The notes beneath the pieces were generated by a model. It saw nothing but the letters and a program-made list of their open reading frames with translations, had not been told where the DNA came from and made no database searches. Below, piece by piece: positions 37,026-47,659 of a stretch of 64,000 nucleotides of DNA. Origin of the DNA: Stutzerimonas chloritidismutans AW-1 (GTDB lineage: Bacteria; Pseudomonadota; Gammaproteobacteria; Pseudomonadales; Pseudomonadaceae). The stretch's first letter is position 1. Each line of letters starts with the position of its first letter. The stretch is taken from assembly GCF_000495915.1 (NCBI RefSeq), contig NZ_AOFQ01000006.1, positions 80,678 through 144,677 on the forward strand, in the 5' to 3' direction. The position numbers were made by a program, and so were the translations under genes.

Positions 37026-37996
37026 AACCGCTCAACCGCGGCATTCGCGAGTACAGCCTGTTCCAGGGCGCGCTGCTGGTGCTCGATCGCCTGCGCCAGC
37101 TCAACCCTGGCCTGGACGAAGAGTCGCTCTACGAGCGCCTGGAGTTCCAGGCCAACCCGAGCCTGGGCTTTCCCGGCAGCGATATCGAGCAGGTGCAGTT
37201 CTTCCAGGAGCACGACGAGTGGCGCGCGCGCCTGCGCATCAACCTGGTCAGTCTGTTCGGCGCCGGCTCGCCGCTACCGGCCTTCTACGGTGAACAGGCG
37301 CTTGGCGACAGCGAGGACGGCAACCCGACCCGCGACTTTCTCGACCTGTTCAACAATCGCCTGCAGCGCCTGCTGTTGCCAATCTGGCAGAAATACCGCT
37401 ACCGGGCCCGCTTCACCAGCGGCGCCCATGACCCCTTCTCGGAGCAGCTGTTCGCTCTGGTCGGACTCAGCGGCGAGGCCATCCGCAACGCGCCAGAGCT
37501 GAACTGGAAGCGCCTGCTGCCCTATCTCGGCCTGCTCAGCCTGCGCGCGCACTCGGCGGCATTGATCGAATCGGTGCTGCGCTACTACTTCAAGCACGCC
37601 GAGCTGAACATCGAGCAATGCCTGGAGCGCCAGGTGGAAATCCTGGACGAGCAACGCAACCGCCTCGGGCTGGCCAACAGCCAGCTGGGTGAAAGCCTGG
37701 TACTCGGCGAGCGGGTCCGCGACCGCGGCGGCAAGTTCCGCATCCATATCCGCCAGCTGGACTGGAATCGCTTCCACGAATTCCTGCCCATCGGCAGCGG
37801 CTACCAGCCGCTCTGTGCGCTGGTGCGCTTCACCCTGCGCGATCCGCTGGACTACGACCTGCGCCTGGAGCTTCGCCCAGACGAGATCCGTGAACTACGC
37901 ATCGGCGCCGCCAACAACTGCCGCCTCGGCTGGACCAGCTGGCTCGGGCGTGAACGCGCCGACGGCCTGGTCACTCTGGGCAGCAAAACTCATTAA
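36989..37996 (+). CDS. tssG: type VI secretion baseplate protein TssG
   Basis: A 335-residue partner of TssF in the baseplate wedge. It has YSLFQGALLVLDRLRQLNPGLDEESLYERLEFQANPSLGFPGSDIEQV and DFLDLFNNRLQRLLLPIWQKYRY, both typical. The start at 36989 overlaps the end of tssF; coupling by reinitiation is likely. tssH begins six bases after the stop. Confidence 0.94.
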   Translation: MDAAHGSATAALKPLNRGIREYSLFQGALLVLDRLRQLNPGLDEESLYERLEFQANPSLGFPGSDIEQVQFFQEHDEWRARLRINLVSLFGAGSPLPAFYGEQALGDSEDGNPTRDFLDLFNNRLQRLLLPIWQKYRYRARFTSGAHDPFSEQLFALVGLSGEAIRNAPELNWKRLLPYLGLLSLRAHSAALIESVLRYYFKHAELNIEQCLERQVEILDEQRNRLGLANSQLGESLVLGERVRDRGGKFRIHIRQLDWNRFHEFLPIGSGYQPLCALVRFTLRDPLDYDLRLELRPDEIRELRIGAANNCRLGWTSWLGRERADGLVTLGSKTH

Positions 37997-38001
37997 GGAA
38001 G

Positions 38002-40599
38002 ATGAAAATGATCAATGTCGACTTGCAACAGCTGGTACTAGCACTAGACGCCGAAACCAAACGCGACTTGGAAGGCGCCGCCGAACGCTGCGTGGTACGT
38101 GGCGGCAGCAAGATTCTCGTCGAGGATCTGCTGCTCGGCCTGCTTGAGCGTCCCGATGGATTGCTCAAGCGAGCCTTGCTGGATGCCGAAGTGGATGCCG
38201 GCGCACTGGCGCAGGCGCTGCAACCGCGAGGTGAGCACAGCGAGTCGCGCAACCCGGTGTTTTCCACCGAACTGGTGCAATGGCTGCAGGATGCCCTGCT
38301 GGTGGCCAGCCTGGAACTCGGCCAGAGCCAGATCGACCAGGCCGCGCTGATCCTCGCGCTGCTGCGCAATCCGCTGCGCTATGCCGGCAGCCACTACCAG
38401 CCATTGCTGGCCCGGCTGGATGCCGAGCGCCTGCGCGACTTCGCCCTAAGCCAGCAGCCTCAAGGCAGCACTGGCAAACCTGCTGCCGGTGGCGAGTCGA
38501 ACCTGGCGCGCTTTACCCACAACTTCACCCAACAGGCCCGTGACGGCAAGCTCGATCCGGTGCTCTGCCGCGACTCGGCGTTCCGCCAGATGATCGACAT
38601 CCTCGCCCGGCGGCGAAAGAACAATCCGATCGTGGTCGGCGAAGCTGGGGTCGGCAAGACCGCCATCGTCGAAGGCCTGGCGCTGCGCATCGTCAACGGG
38701 GAAGTGCCTGCGGCGCTGAAGGGCGTCGAGCTGCTCTGCCTGGACCTCGGCCTGCTGCAAGCCGGTGCCAGCGTGAAGGGCGAATTCGAACGCCGTCTGC
38801 AGGGCGTGATCGACGAAGTGAAGGGCTCAGCCAAGCCGATCATCCTGTTTATCGACGAGGCGCACACGCTGATTGGCGCCGGCGGCCAGGCCGGCAGCGG
38901 CGATGCGGCCAACCTGCTCAAGCCGGCACTGGCACGCGGCGAGCTGCGCACCATCGCTGCAACGACCTGGAGCGAGTACAAGAAATACTTCGAGAAGGAC
39001 CCGGCACTGGCCCGGCGCTTCCAGCCGGTGCAGCTGCACGAGCCGAGCGTTCCGGAAGCCGTCACCATCCTGCGCGGGCTGGCGCCGGTCTACGAAAAGA
39101 GTCATGGCATCTACCTGCGCGATGATGCGGTCACGGCCGCCGCCGAGCTGTCGGCACGCTACCTGGCCGGCCGGCAGCTGCCGGACAAGGCCGTCGACGT
39201 GCTGGATACCGCCTGCGCGCGGGTGCGCATCAGCCTCGCCGCTGCGCCCGAGGCGCTGGAACGCCTGCGTGGTGAGGTCGCCGAAGGCGAGCGCCAGCGT
39301 GAAGCCATGCGCCGCGATCTTGCCGCCGGCCTGCCGGTCGACGCGGCTGTCCTCCAGCGGCTGGAGCAACGTCTGTTCACGGTGGGGGACGAAATAGAGC
39401 AGCTCGAATCCCGCTGGACCAGGCAGCGCCAGCTCGCCGAGCGCCTGCTCGACCTGCGCAAGCGCACGGCCGAAGCCCGCGGCGCTGCGATCGAGCACGG
39501 CGAGGTCCCATCGCTCGAGGAGCTGGAGACCGAACTGCGCGCCGTACAGGCCGAACTTGCCGCAGCCCAGGCCAAGCAACGACTGGTCAGCCATGAGGTC
39601 TGCCCGCGCCTGGTGGCCGAGGTGATCAGCCACTGGACCGGCGTGCCGCTGGCGCAGCTGGCCCGTGAACATAACGCACAGGTTGCCAATTTCGCCGCCG
39701 ATCTGCGCGCCCGAGTGCGCGGGCAGGAGCAGGCCGTCGAAGCGCTGGATCGTGCCATGCGCGCGGCAGCAGCCGGGCTGAACAAACCCGACGCTCCGGT
39801 GGGCGTGTTCCTGCTGGTCGGCCCCAGCGGCGTCGGCAAGACCGAAACCGCACTGGCCCTGGCCGACCTGCTGTACGGCGGCGAGCGCTTCCTCACCGTG
39901 ATCAACATGTCCGAGTTCCAGGAGAAACACAGCGTTTCCCGCCTGATCGGCGCGCCTCCGGGTTATGTCGGCTACGGCGAAGGCGGCATGCTCACCGAAG
40001 CGGTACGGCAGAAACCCTACTCGGTGATCCTGCTCGACGAGGTGGAGAAGGCCGACCCGGATGTGATGAACGTCTTCTACCAGATCTTCGACAAGGGCGT
40101 GGCGAATGACGGCGAGGGCCGCGAGATCAACTTCCGCAACACCCTGATCCTGATGACCAGCAACCTTGCCAGCGAGCGCATCGCCAATTTCTGCAGCGCC
40201 GGCCAGCGGCCGGCGGCCGAGGATCTGGAACTGGCCATCCGCCCGCAGCTGTCGCAGCACTTCAAGCCGGCCCTGCTCGGGCGCATGCGCGTGGTGCCCT
40301 ATTACCCGATCGCCGGGGAGGTGCTCGACGAGCTGGTTGCGCTCAAGCTGGCACGCTTCGGTGAGCGGCTGCAGCGTCGCCAGCTGCAGTTCAGCCATTG
40401 CCCGGCGCTGGTCACGCACCTCTCCGAGCGCTGCGGCGACAGCGACAGCGGTGCGCGCCTGATCGACCATCTGATCGAGCAGCACCTGCAACCATTGGTG
40501 GTGGACCGCCTGCTCGATGCCATGGCCAGTGGCGAGCCGCTGCAGCGGGTGCATGCCACGCTGGATGGCGAGGGTGCCCTGGTTTGTGAGTTCGCCTGA
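38002..40599 (+). CDS. tssH: type VI secretion ATPase TssH (ClpV)
   Basis: An 865-residue AAA+ unfoldase that dismantles the contracted sheath for reuse. The order is: N-domain (about 1-150), first AAA+ domain with Walker A GEAGVGKT (residues 213-220) and FIDEAHTLIGAGG, a coiled-coil middle domain (about 410-520), then a second AAA+ domain with GPSGVGKT (607-614), and ILLDEVEKADPDVMNVFYQIFDKG. It is full length with no visible lesion. Confidence 0.96.
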   Translation: MKMINVDLQQLVLALDAETKRDLEGAAERCVVRGGSKILVEDLLLGLLERPDGLLKRALLDAEVDAGALAQALQPRGEHSESRNPVFSTELVQWLQDALLVASLELGQSQIDQAALILALLRNPLRYAGSHYQPLLARLDAERLRDFALSQQPQGSTGKPAAGGESNLARFTHNFTQQARDGKLDPVLCRDSAFRQMIDILARRRKNNPIVVGEAGVGKTAIVEGLALRIVNGEVPAALKGVELLCLDLGLLQAGASVKGEFERRLQGVIDEVKGSAKPIILFIDEAHTLIGAGGQAGSGDAANLLKPALARGELRTIAATTWSEYKKYFEKDPALARRFQPVQLHEPSVPEAVTILRGLAPVYEKSHGIYLRDDAVTAAAELSARYLAGRQLPDKAVDVLDTACARVRISLAAAPEALERLRGEVAEGERQREAMRRDLAAGLPVDAAVLQRLEQRLFTVGDEIEQLESRWTRQRQLAERLLDLRKRTAEARGAAIEHGEVPSLEELETELRAVQAELAAAQAKQRLVSHEVCPRLVAEVISHWTGVPLAQLAREHNAQVANFAADLRARVRGQEQAVEALDRAMRAAAAGLNKPDAPVGVFLLVGPSGVGKTETALALADLLYGGERFLTVINMSEFQEKHSVSRLIGAPPGYVGYGEGGMLTEAVRQKPYSVILLDEVEKADPDVMNVFYQIFDKGVANDGEGREINFRNTLILMTSNLASERIANFCSAGQRPAAEDLELAIRPQLSQHFKPALLGRMRVVPYYPIAGEVLDELVALKLARFGERLQRRQLQFSHCPALVTHLSERCGDSDSGARLIDHLIEQHLQPLVVDRLLDAMASGEPLQRVHATLDGEGALVCEFA

Positions 40600-40600
40600 G

Positions 40601-42118
<1,518 letters not shown>

Positions 42119-42133
42119 GGAAGGAAAGACGCC

Positions 42134-44290
42134 ATGTTCAACCCAGCCCACCAGGCCCACTTCACACTGACCCTCGAAGGCATCGAGCACGACTTCAAGG
42201 TGCTCGAATTCCAGGGCCGCGAGGCCATCAGCCAGCCCTACCGCTTCGACCTGGAACTGGTCAGCGAGCACCCCGATCTGGATCTGGAAAGCCTGCTGCA
42301 TCGCCCGGCCTTCCTCGCCTTCGCCCCGGACGGCAGCGGCATCCACGGGCTGGTGCATCAAGCCGCCCAAGGTGAATCCGGCAAGCGCCTGACCCGCTAT
42401 CGGCTCACGCTCGTGCCGCAGCTGGCCTACCTTGCCCATCGCACCAACCAGCGCATCTTCCAGCACCTGAGCGTGCCGCAGATCGTCGCCCAGGTGCTCG
42501 AGGAGCATGGCATCCAGGCCGATGCCTACCGCTTCCAGCTCGGCCCGGTGATTTACCCGCCGCGCGAATATTGCGTGCAGTACGACGAAACCGACCTGCA
42601 CTTCATCCAGCGCCTGTGCGAGGAAGAGGGCATTCACTATCACTTCCAGCACAGCGCGGCCGGTCATGCCCTGGTCATCGGCGATGACCAGACCGTCTTC
42701 CCCAGGCTCGCTGCCACCGCCTATCAGCAGGACAGCGGCCTGGTCGCCGACCAGCCGGTGATCAAGCGCTTCGGCCTGCGCCTGGAAACCCGCACCAGCC
42801 GGGTCACGCGCCGCGATTACGATTTCGAGAAGCCACGTCTGACTATGGAAGCCGCGTTCCACAGCGACTTCCAGCCCGACCTTGAAGACTACGATTACCC
42901 CGGCCGCTTCACCGAGCGCGCCCGCGGCAAGCACCTGTCGCAACGCGCCCTGGAACGCCACCGCCACGACTACGAACTGGCCGAAGGCGAAAGCGACCAG
43001 CCGCGGCTGGTGAGCGGGCACTTCCTCCCGCTTGGCGAACACCCGCGCAGCGACTGGAACCAGCTCTGGCTGCTGACCGAGGTGCTGCATGAAGGTAAGC
43101 AGCCACAGGTGTTGGAGGAATCAATTACCAATGTCCCAGCTCACCACGGACTGGCCCCCTCTCCCCTCTGGGGAGAGGGCCGGCGTGGGGGGGCTCTTGC
43201 CAGCCTCGACTTCCATCAGGGCTACCGCAACCACTTCACCGCCACCCCCTGGGACATCCCCTTCCGCCCGGCCCTTCGCCATCCGAAACCGAAGGTCCTC
43301 GGCAGCCAGACCGCCGTGGTCACCGGCCCGGCCGGCGAAGAAATCCACTGCGACGAGTACGGCCAAGTACGCGTCCAGTTCCACTGGGATCGTGAAGGCC
43401 AGGCCGACGACAAGACCAGCTGCTGGCTGCGCGTCTCCTCCAGCTGGGCCGGCGACCGCTACGGCGGCATCGCCATCCCGCGCGTTGGCATGGAAGTGCT
43501 GGTGACCTTCCTCGAAGGCGACCCCGATCAACCGCTGGTGACCGGTTGCCTGTATCACAAGGAACACCAGGTCCCCTACGACCTGCCGGCCAACAAGACC
43601 CGCACGGTGTTCAAGACCCTGAGCTCCCCCGGCGGTGGCGGCTACAACGAGCTCCGCATCGAAGACCGTAAGGGCGCCGAACAGATCTACATCCACGCCC
43701 AGCGCGACTGGGACGAAAACATCGAGCACGACCAGAAGATCCGCGTTGGCCACGAGCGCCACGACACCGTGGAGGCCAACAGCTACAGCGAATTCCGCGC
43801 CGAAGAACACCGCACCACCCAAGCCGACCGCAAGACAGAAATCCGCGCCAACGATCACCTCACCGTGGGTAACAGCCAACACCTGAAGATCGGCACTGGG
43901 CAATTCATCGAGGCGGGCAATGAAATCCACTACTACGCCGGCAGCAAGGTCGTCATCGACGCCGGCATGGAACTCACCGCCTCCGGCGGAGGCAGCTTCC
44001 TCAAACTCGACCCCAGCGGCGTGACGCTGAGCGGGGCGACGATCCGGATGAATTCGGGTGGTGCCGCCGGAAAGGGCTCTGGGCTGAAGATTCTGGCGCC
44101 GGTAATGCCATGGCTGGCAACCAGCGCCATTGCCGGCAGCCTCACCTTGCCTGCGCTGATCAACATGTCGCGGCAACTCAAACAGGCCGCGGCCGCCAAA
44201 CTGCTGTTGGTCAAGCAGTGCGGAATGCAAGCCGATGGCTTATGCCACTTGGAGGTTTGCCCATGCGGCAAGAACGCGAGCACGGCCTGA
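42134..44290 (+). CDS. vgrG: type VI secretion tip protein VgrG
   Basis: A 718-residue spike protein: the N-terminal gp27-like part (FTLTLEGIEHDFKVLEFQGREAISQPYRFDLELVS, RRIFQHLSVPQIVAQVLEEHG-like, DETDLHFIQRLCEEEGIHYHFQHS), then the gp5 OB-fold (GSQTAVVTGPAGEEIHCDEYGQVRVQFHWDREG), then a beta-helix stalk (EDRKGAEQIYIHAQRDWDENIEHDQKIRVG). The C-terminus carries an alanine-rich tail with a cysteine cluster. An intergenic-type palindrome sits in-frame at about residues 340-355, just before the OB-fold. The downstream adaptor start overlaps the vgrG end, so this VgrG is dedicated to the cargo that follows. Confidence 0.95.
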   Translation: MFNPAHQAHFTLTLEGIEHDFKVLEFQGREAISQPYRFDLELVSEHPDLDLESLLHRPAFLAFAPDGSGIHGLVHQAAQGESGKRLTRYRLTLVPQLAYLAHRTNQRIFQHLSVPQIVAQVLEEHGIQADAYRFQLGPVIYPPREYCVQYDETDLHFIQRLCEEEGIHYHFQHSAAGHALVIGDDQTVFPRLAATAYQQDSGLVADQPVIKRFGLRLETRTSRVTRRDYDFEKPRLTMEAAFHSDFQPDLEDYDYPGRFTERARGKHLSQRALERHRHDYELAEGESDQPRLVSGHFLPLGEHPRSDWNQLWLLTEVLHEGKQPQVLEESITNVPAHHGLAPSPLWGEGRRGGALASLDFHQGYRNHFTATPWDIPFRPALRHPKPKVLGSQTAVVTGPAGEEIHCDEYGQVRVQFHWDREGQADDKTSCWLRVSSSWAGDRYGGIAIPRVGMEVLVTFLEGDPDQPLVTGCLYHKEHQVPYDLPANKTRTVFKTLSSPGGGGYNELRIEDRKGAEQIYIHAQRDWDENIEHDQKIRVGHERHDTVEANSYSEFRAEEHRTTQADRKTEIRANDHLTVGNSQHLKIGTGQFIEAGNEIHYYAGSKVVIDAGMELTASGGGSFLKLDPSGVTLSGATIRMNSGGAAGKGSGLKILAPVMPWLATSAIAGSLTLPALINMSRQLKQAAAAKLLLVKQCGMQADGLCHLEVCPCGKNASTA
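43157..43179. repeat. perfect GGGAGAGGG palindrome inserted inside vgrG
   Basis: CCCTCTCCCC (43157-43166), TCT, GGGGAGAGGG (43170-43179) is a perfect hairpin followed by a G-rich tail. It matches the widespread CCCTCTCCC/GGGAGAGGG intergenic element of proteobacteria, but here it is translated (SPLWGEGRRGG) without breaking the reading frame. Confidence 0.75.
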
Positions 44291-45117
44291 TGCAGGCTGT
44301 AGAAGAACCGGACATCGAGCGAGACGACCTCTACCTGCTGCTCGATAGTGCCGCATTACCGGCTCTGCAGATCATCTACCAGCACGACGACGAACCCCAC
44401 TTGGAGCTGCTGTACCGAGGCACGCGCCATGAGTCCATGCTGGAATGCAGCCCCGTGCTGTACAGCCTCGCGGGGCAGCATCTGATGTGGCAGAACCGGG
44501 AGCGCTGGCAAGCGGCAGGGCTGTTGTTGGAAAGCGCGGCGAGCATCGATGATCTGGCGAGCCATTTGCGCAGCCTGCTGAGCGTCAGACTGCCCTCCGG
44601 TGAACTGGCGTTCTGCCGATTCTACGACCCGGCCTTGAGCGAACGCTTCTTCGACAGCCTCACGCAAGAGGAGCTGAGCGCTTGGCTCGGCCCTGTCAGC
44701 GGCATCTTGCTGACCACCGAGCAGAGCGAATGGCGAGGTTTCACCACAAACCAGATTTCTCCCGGCAGAACTGCTGACGACGAGGGCTGGTTTTCGATCC
44801 ATCCCGAGCACCTCGTTCATTGGCAACAACAGGAACGACAGCGCTTCATCCAGCGCCTGATCAACCACTTTTCTGCGGATGACTTTCATGAAAAGTCCGC
44901 CCCGGACCTGGAAGCGGTCGTCAAGCAGCGCGTGCACGAAGCCGAGGCATTCGGTATCGAGGCCGAACAGCACCTGTTCGCCTACGTTGAGTTGGCGCTG
45001 CAGTTTCCCGATGCCATCGACAGCCCCGAGGTTCGAACGGGGCTGACCAACAAGGAAGAACCTGCCGAGCACCGGCTGGCTCGTATCGAAGCCTGCCTGC
45101 TTGGACTGCATGGATAA
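44263..45117 (+). CDS. DUF4123-type T6SS effector adaptor (Tap/TEC)
   Basis: A 284-residue cytoplasmic chaperone that loads an effector onto VgrG. The N-terminal part (DDLYLLLDSAALPALQIIYQHDDEPHLELLYRGTRHESMLECSPVLYSL) is the DUF4123 domain; ARFYDPALSERFFDSL-like FCRFYDPALSERF and WLGPV are its later motifs. The ATG at 44263 follows GGAGG by seven bases and overlaps vgrG by 28 bases. It lies six bases before the LysM effector gene, its presumed client. Confidence 0.88.
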   Translation: MRQEREHGLMQAVEEPDIERDDLYLLLDSAALPALQIIYQHDDEPHLELLYRGTRHESMLECSPVLYSLAGQHLMWQNRERWQAAGLLLESAASIDDLASHLRSLLSVRLPSGELAFCRFYDPALSERFFDSLTQEELSAWLGPVSGILLTTEQSEWRGFTTNQISPGRTADDEGWFSIHPEHLVHWQQQERQRFIQRLINHFSADDFHEKSAPDLEAVVKQRVHEAEAFGIEAEQHLFAYVELALQFPDAIDSPEVRTGLTNKEEPAEHRLARIEACLLGLHG

Positions 45118-45122
45118 AGCGA

Positions 45123-46370
45123 ATGGAATACACGATACAGAGGGGCGACACCCTGACCCGGATCGCCAGCGATCACAGCACCACCGTCAGCAGCCTGCTA
45201 CGCCTGAACCCGCAGATTGAAGACCCCAACCAGATCCAGGCTGGCCAGATGTTACGCATGCCTGCAACGAGCAGCCCGGCACGCCCCGGCTGCACCGCGG
45301 GACAGATCATGCAGGACAGCCAATGTAGCGGGGCTGCATTCGACGTCGCCTTCTACTGGAACGAAGAGGTGCAGAGCCGCCAAGCGATCTATGAGGCGAT
45401 CTACGGACGTGAAATGCACTTCCTCCACCGCTCGTTGTTCCAGCGTAACAACGAGCATCTCAACGAGACGGTACTGCCTGGCGAGATCGTGATCATCTCC
45501 AACATGCCGCGCACCGACGCCGACCGACAACGCCTGGAAGCCCTCAGGGAACAGGCGCGGCTTGCAAGTGAAGGCATCCAACAGCTGACACCCGCCGAAG
45601 CCATGACGGTCAAGCGACACCTGGAAGTTCTGGACTACGTCTCGCTGGAAACCGTTGCATCCCACCAGAGCACCGCGCTGGGTGTACTGAGTGCCGCAGC
45701 CGGACGACAGCTAGGAGACGTAAAGAGCACGCTGGAAAAGATCAACGTCGCGTATGTCGACGAGCTGAGCCGCACCGGAAACCCCAACCGATTTTCGCCG
45801 GAGTTCTATGCGAAGCGTCAGCAGCTGTTCGGCCAGCTGAATCATTCCCTTGGCCGTCTGACCCTCTCAACTGTCAATATCCGTAATTACGACAGCATCA
45901 AGACCACGCTCGGCCTATCTACAAAATCGATCCTGCATAACGCTTCTGCGATTACTGAAAGAGGCGAGGTGCCGCAGCTTGGGCACCGGATCAATACGGT
46001 TTCAAATTGGGCGAAGGGTGCTAGCCGCTTAGGCTATTTGGGCATCGCCATCGACGGCGGCGTTCGGTTGAACAGAATCCACGACGCCTGTTCGTTAGAG
46101 GATAGCGGCAGCTGCAAGCAAGTCAGCTTTAAACAAATCGGCGGGTTCGTTGGTAGCGCAAGTGTCGGAGGGATAGGCGGCTTTCTAACTGCACAAGCAG
46201 CCACAGCCATTGTTGGTGGCATTGCATTAGCTCTCGGCGTAACTGTAGGAGCACCAGTTTTACTCGTAGTGGGGTTAGCTGGTGCCGGTCTTGGCGCCTA
46301 TTATGGTGGGAGTGAAGGAGGCGAACTCGGCGAAATGCTAGGCGAAGTAATTTACGAAGGGGTGCAATAA
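45123..46370 (+). CDS. LysM-containing candidate pore-forming T6SS effector
   Basis: A 415-residue protein with no signal peptide. Residues 1-46 form a LysM peptidoglycan-binding domain (YTIQRGDTLTRIASDHSTTVSSLLRLNPQIEDPNQIQAGQMLRMP). Residues about 55-330 are mostly helical and unrecognised. Residues about 340-394 are hydrophobic and glycine-rich (GFVGSASVGGIGGF, AATAIVGGIALALGVTVGAPVLLVVGLAGAGLGAYYGG), able to form two glycine-zipper helices as in pore-forming toxins. It sits directly after its DUF4123 adaptor and before a small membrane protein. Base composition turns AT-richer in the last 450 bases, a sign of toxin-module exchange. The toxic activity is inference. Confidence 0.8.
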   Translation: MEYTIQRGDTLTRIASDHSTTVSSLLRLNPQIEDPNQIQAGQMLRMPATSSPARPGCTAGQIMQDSQCSGAAFDVAFYWNEEVQSRQAIYEAIYGREMHFLHRSLFQRNNEHLNETVLPGEIVIISNMPRTDADRQRLEALREQARLASEGIQQLTPAEAMTVKRHLEVLDYVSLETVASHQSTALGVLSAAAGRQLGDVKSTLEKINVAYVDELSRTGNPNRFSPEFYAKRQQLFGQLNHSLGRLTLSTVNIRNYDSIKTTLGLSTKSILHNASAITERGEVPQLGHRINTVSNWAKGASRLGYLGIAIDGGVRLNRIHDACSLEDSGSCKQVSFKQIGGFVGSASVGGIGGFLTAQAATAIVGGIALALGVTVGAPVLLVVGLAGAGLGAYYGGSEGGELGEMLGEVIYEGVQ

Positions 46371-46715
46371 ATGCCCACTGCAATCTCCCTCAAAGCAATA
46401 ATGCTATATGCATTATTTTCCATATTGGCACTCGGCACCGTTAACAACCTGTACGTATCTTTTTTTGCGATACATAGGTTAGATCGTTATTTTTCAAAAA
46501 AACATGATCCTAACTGGGAATCCAATAGCCCATTTGAGAGCTTTTATCGGCTCCACAAATACAGCTTTCTATATTCATTTGGGATAAATCGCCCAAAAGT
46601 TAATAAGGCTATCTCGCTTTGGTTGTATTTTTCCAGCTTTAGCCTTGCCTGCATATGGGTCAGCTTAGGCCTGGCAGCAGCTGGAAAATACTTCAAAATC
46701 GGCCCACTCTCATAG
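46371..46715 (+). CDS. small membrane protein, probable immunity to the LysM effector
   Basis: A 114-residue protein with two clear transmembrane helices (about 10-33, IMLYALFSILALGTVNNLYVSFFA, and 81-105, ISLWLYFSSFSLACIWVSLGLAAAG) around a charged loop. It begins immediately after the effector stop. The gene is strikingly AT-rich compared with all its neighbours, which is common for immunity genes acquired with their toxins. An inner-membrane inhibitor would fit a toxin that inserts in the inner membrane. No family recognised. The following 246 bases are also AT-rich at first and hold no clear feature. Confidence 0.75.
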   Translation: MPTAISLKAIMLYALFSILALGTVNNLYVSFFAIHRLDRYFSKKHDPNWESNSPFESFYRLHKYSFLYSFGINRPKVNKAISLWLYFSSFSLACIWVSLGLAAAGKYFKIGPLS

Positions 46716-46961
46716 CTAGGTCTTTATAAGAAACTTCCCGTAGCCAGCGCTTTAACGGATCTACATATGCATCCAGATCTAGCATACGTCTTTTTCAGTA
46801 AGCCAATATCCACGCGGTTGAGAACCAGCCGACGAGACGAGACAACCGTTCGGCAGCCAAACACTGGCGGCCGATGAACGGGCAGGGATTAAGCCTGCTG
46901 AAGTGACAAAATGACATCACAGCTGCGGGTGCAGCCCTTCCGATGATCAGAGTCACTTTTC

Positions 46962-47168
46962 ATGTCCGCCTATCGCCGCTACTCCATCATCCTCGAACAC
47001 ACCGGCCAGGTCCTGCTGGAGCATGCCTCGCTTGAGCAGGTCGAGGCGTTCTGGGACGCCAATGATGCCCTTTACTTTGGTCTGCGCATCGAAGACGCGC
47101 AGAGCGATCACGCCACTGTGTTCGTCACCGATGAGATTCCCGAGGATGAGGACGTCGTGCCTGCCTGA
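46962..47168 (+). CDS. hypothetical 68-residue protein
   Basis: A small open frame with GC-rich third positions like neighbouring genes, unlike the AT-rich DNA before it. It encodes YRRYSIILEHTGQVLLEHASLEQVEAFWDANDALYFGLRIEDAQSDHATVFVTDEI, soluble and acidic, with no signal. No strong ribosome site is visible. It is convergent with the DoxX gene. Family unknown. Confidence 0.6.
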   Translation: MSAYRRYSIILEHTGQVLLEHASLEQVEAFWDANDALYFGLRIEDAQSDHATVFVTDEIPEDEDVVPA

Positions 47169-47188
47169 GGTGGCGATTAAGGTCGGTG

Positions 47189-47650
47189 CTAGCGAATTCT
47201 CCACAGGTGATCGAGCGAGAGTCGGCCGGCGCCACGGCCGATCAGCAGTAGTAGCAGCGCCGCCCAGCTCAGGTGAGTCGACCAGGCGTCGGGGTAGACG
47301 AACAGCTGGATCACCAGCGTCATCAGCAGTAGCGCCAGCGCCGACAGCCGCGTGAACAGGCCGAGCACCAGCAGCAGCGGGAACAGATGCTCGGCATAGG
47401 TCGCCAGATGCGCCGCGATGGACGGCGGTAGCAACGGCAAGGCGTATTCGCTGCGAAACAGCTCGAACGTGCCCGGGGTGATGTCCAGCACGCCGCTCAC
47501 CTTGGTGCGCCCGGAGAGCAGGAAGATCGCCGCGATGGCCAAGCGTGCCAGCAGATTCAGCAGCGAATCGCCGAGCAGTTGCTGCAACCGCTGCGCGACC
47601 GCGTTCCATTGCTGACGCAGACGCAGCGGCAGGTTGTGCATGGCGTTCAT
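47189..47650 (-). CDS. DoxX family membrane protein of the bufferin-like cluster
   Basis: A 153-residue inner-membrane protein with four helices and the DoxX look ([33 protein letters not shown]). DoxX proteins are regular partners of DUF692/DUF2063/DUF2282 operons, where they are called BufD by some authors. It is the last gene of the leftward run, nine bases after bufC. Its role, possibly redox chemistry at the membrane, is not established. Confidence 0.88.
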   Translation of the reverse strand: MNAMHNLPLRLRQQWNAVAQRLQQLLGDSLLNLLARLAIAAIFLLSGRTKVSGVLDITPGTFELFRSEYALPLLPPSIAAHLATYAEHLFPLLLVLGLFTRLSALALLLMTLVIQLFVYPDAWSTHLSWAALLLLLIGRGAGRLSLDHLWRIR

Positions 47651-47659
47651 GACGGTTCC

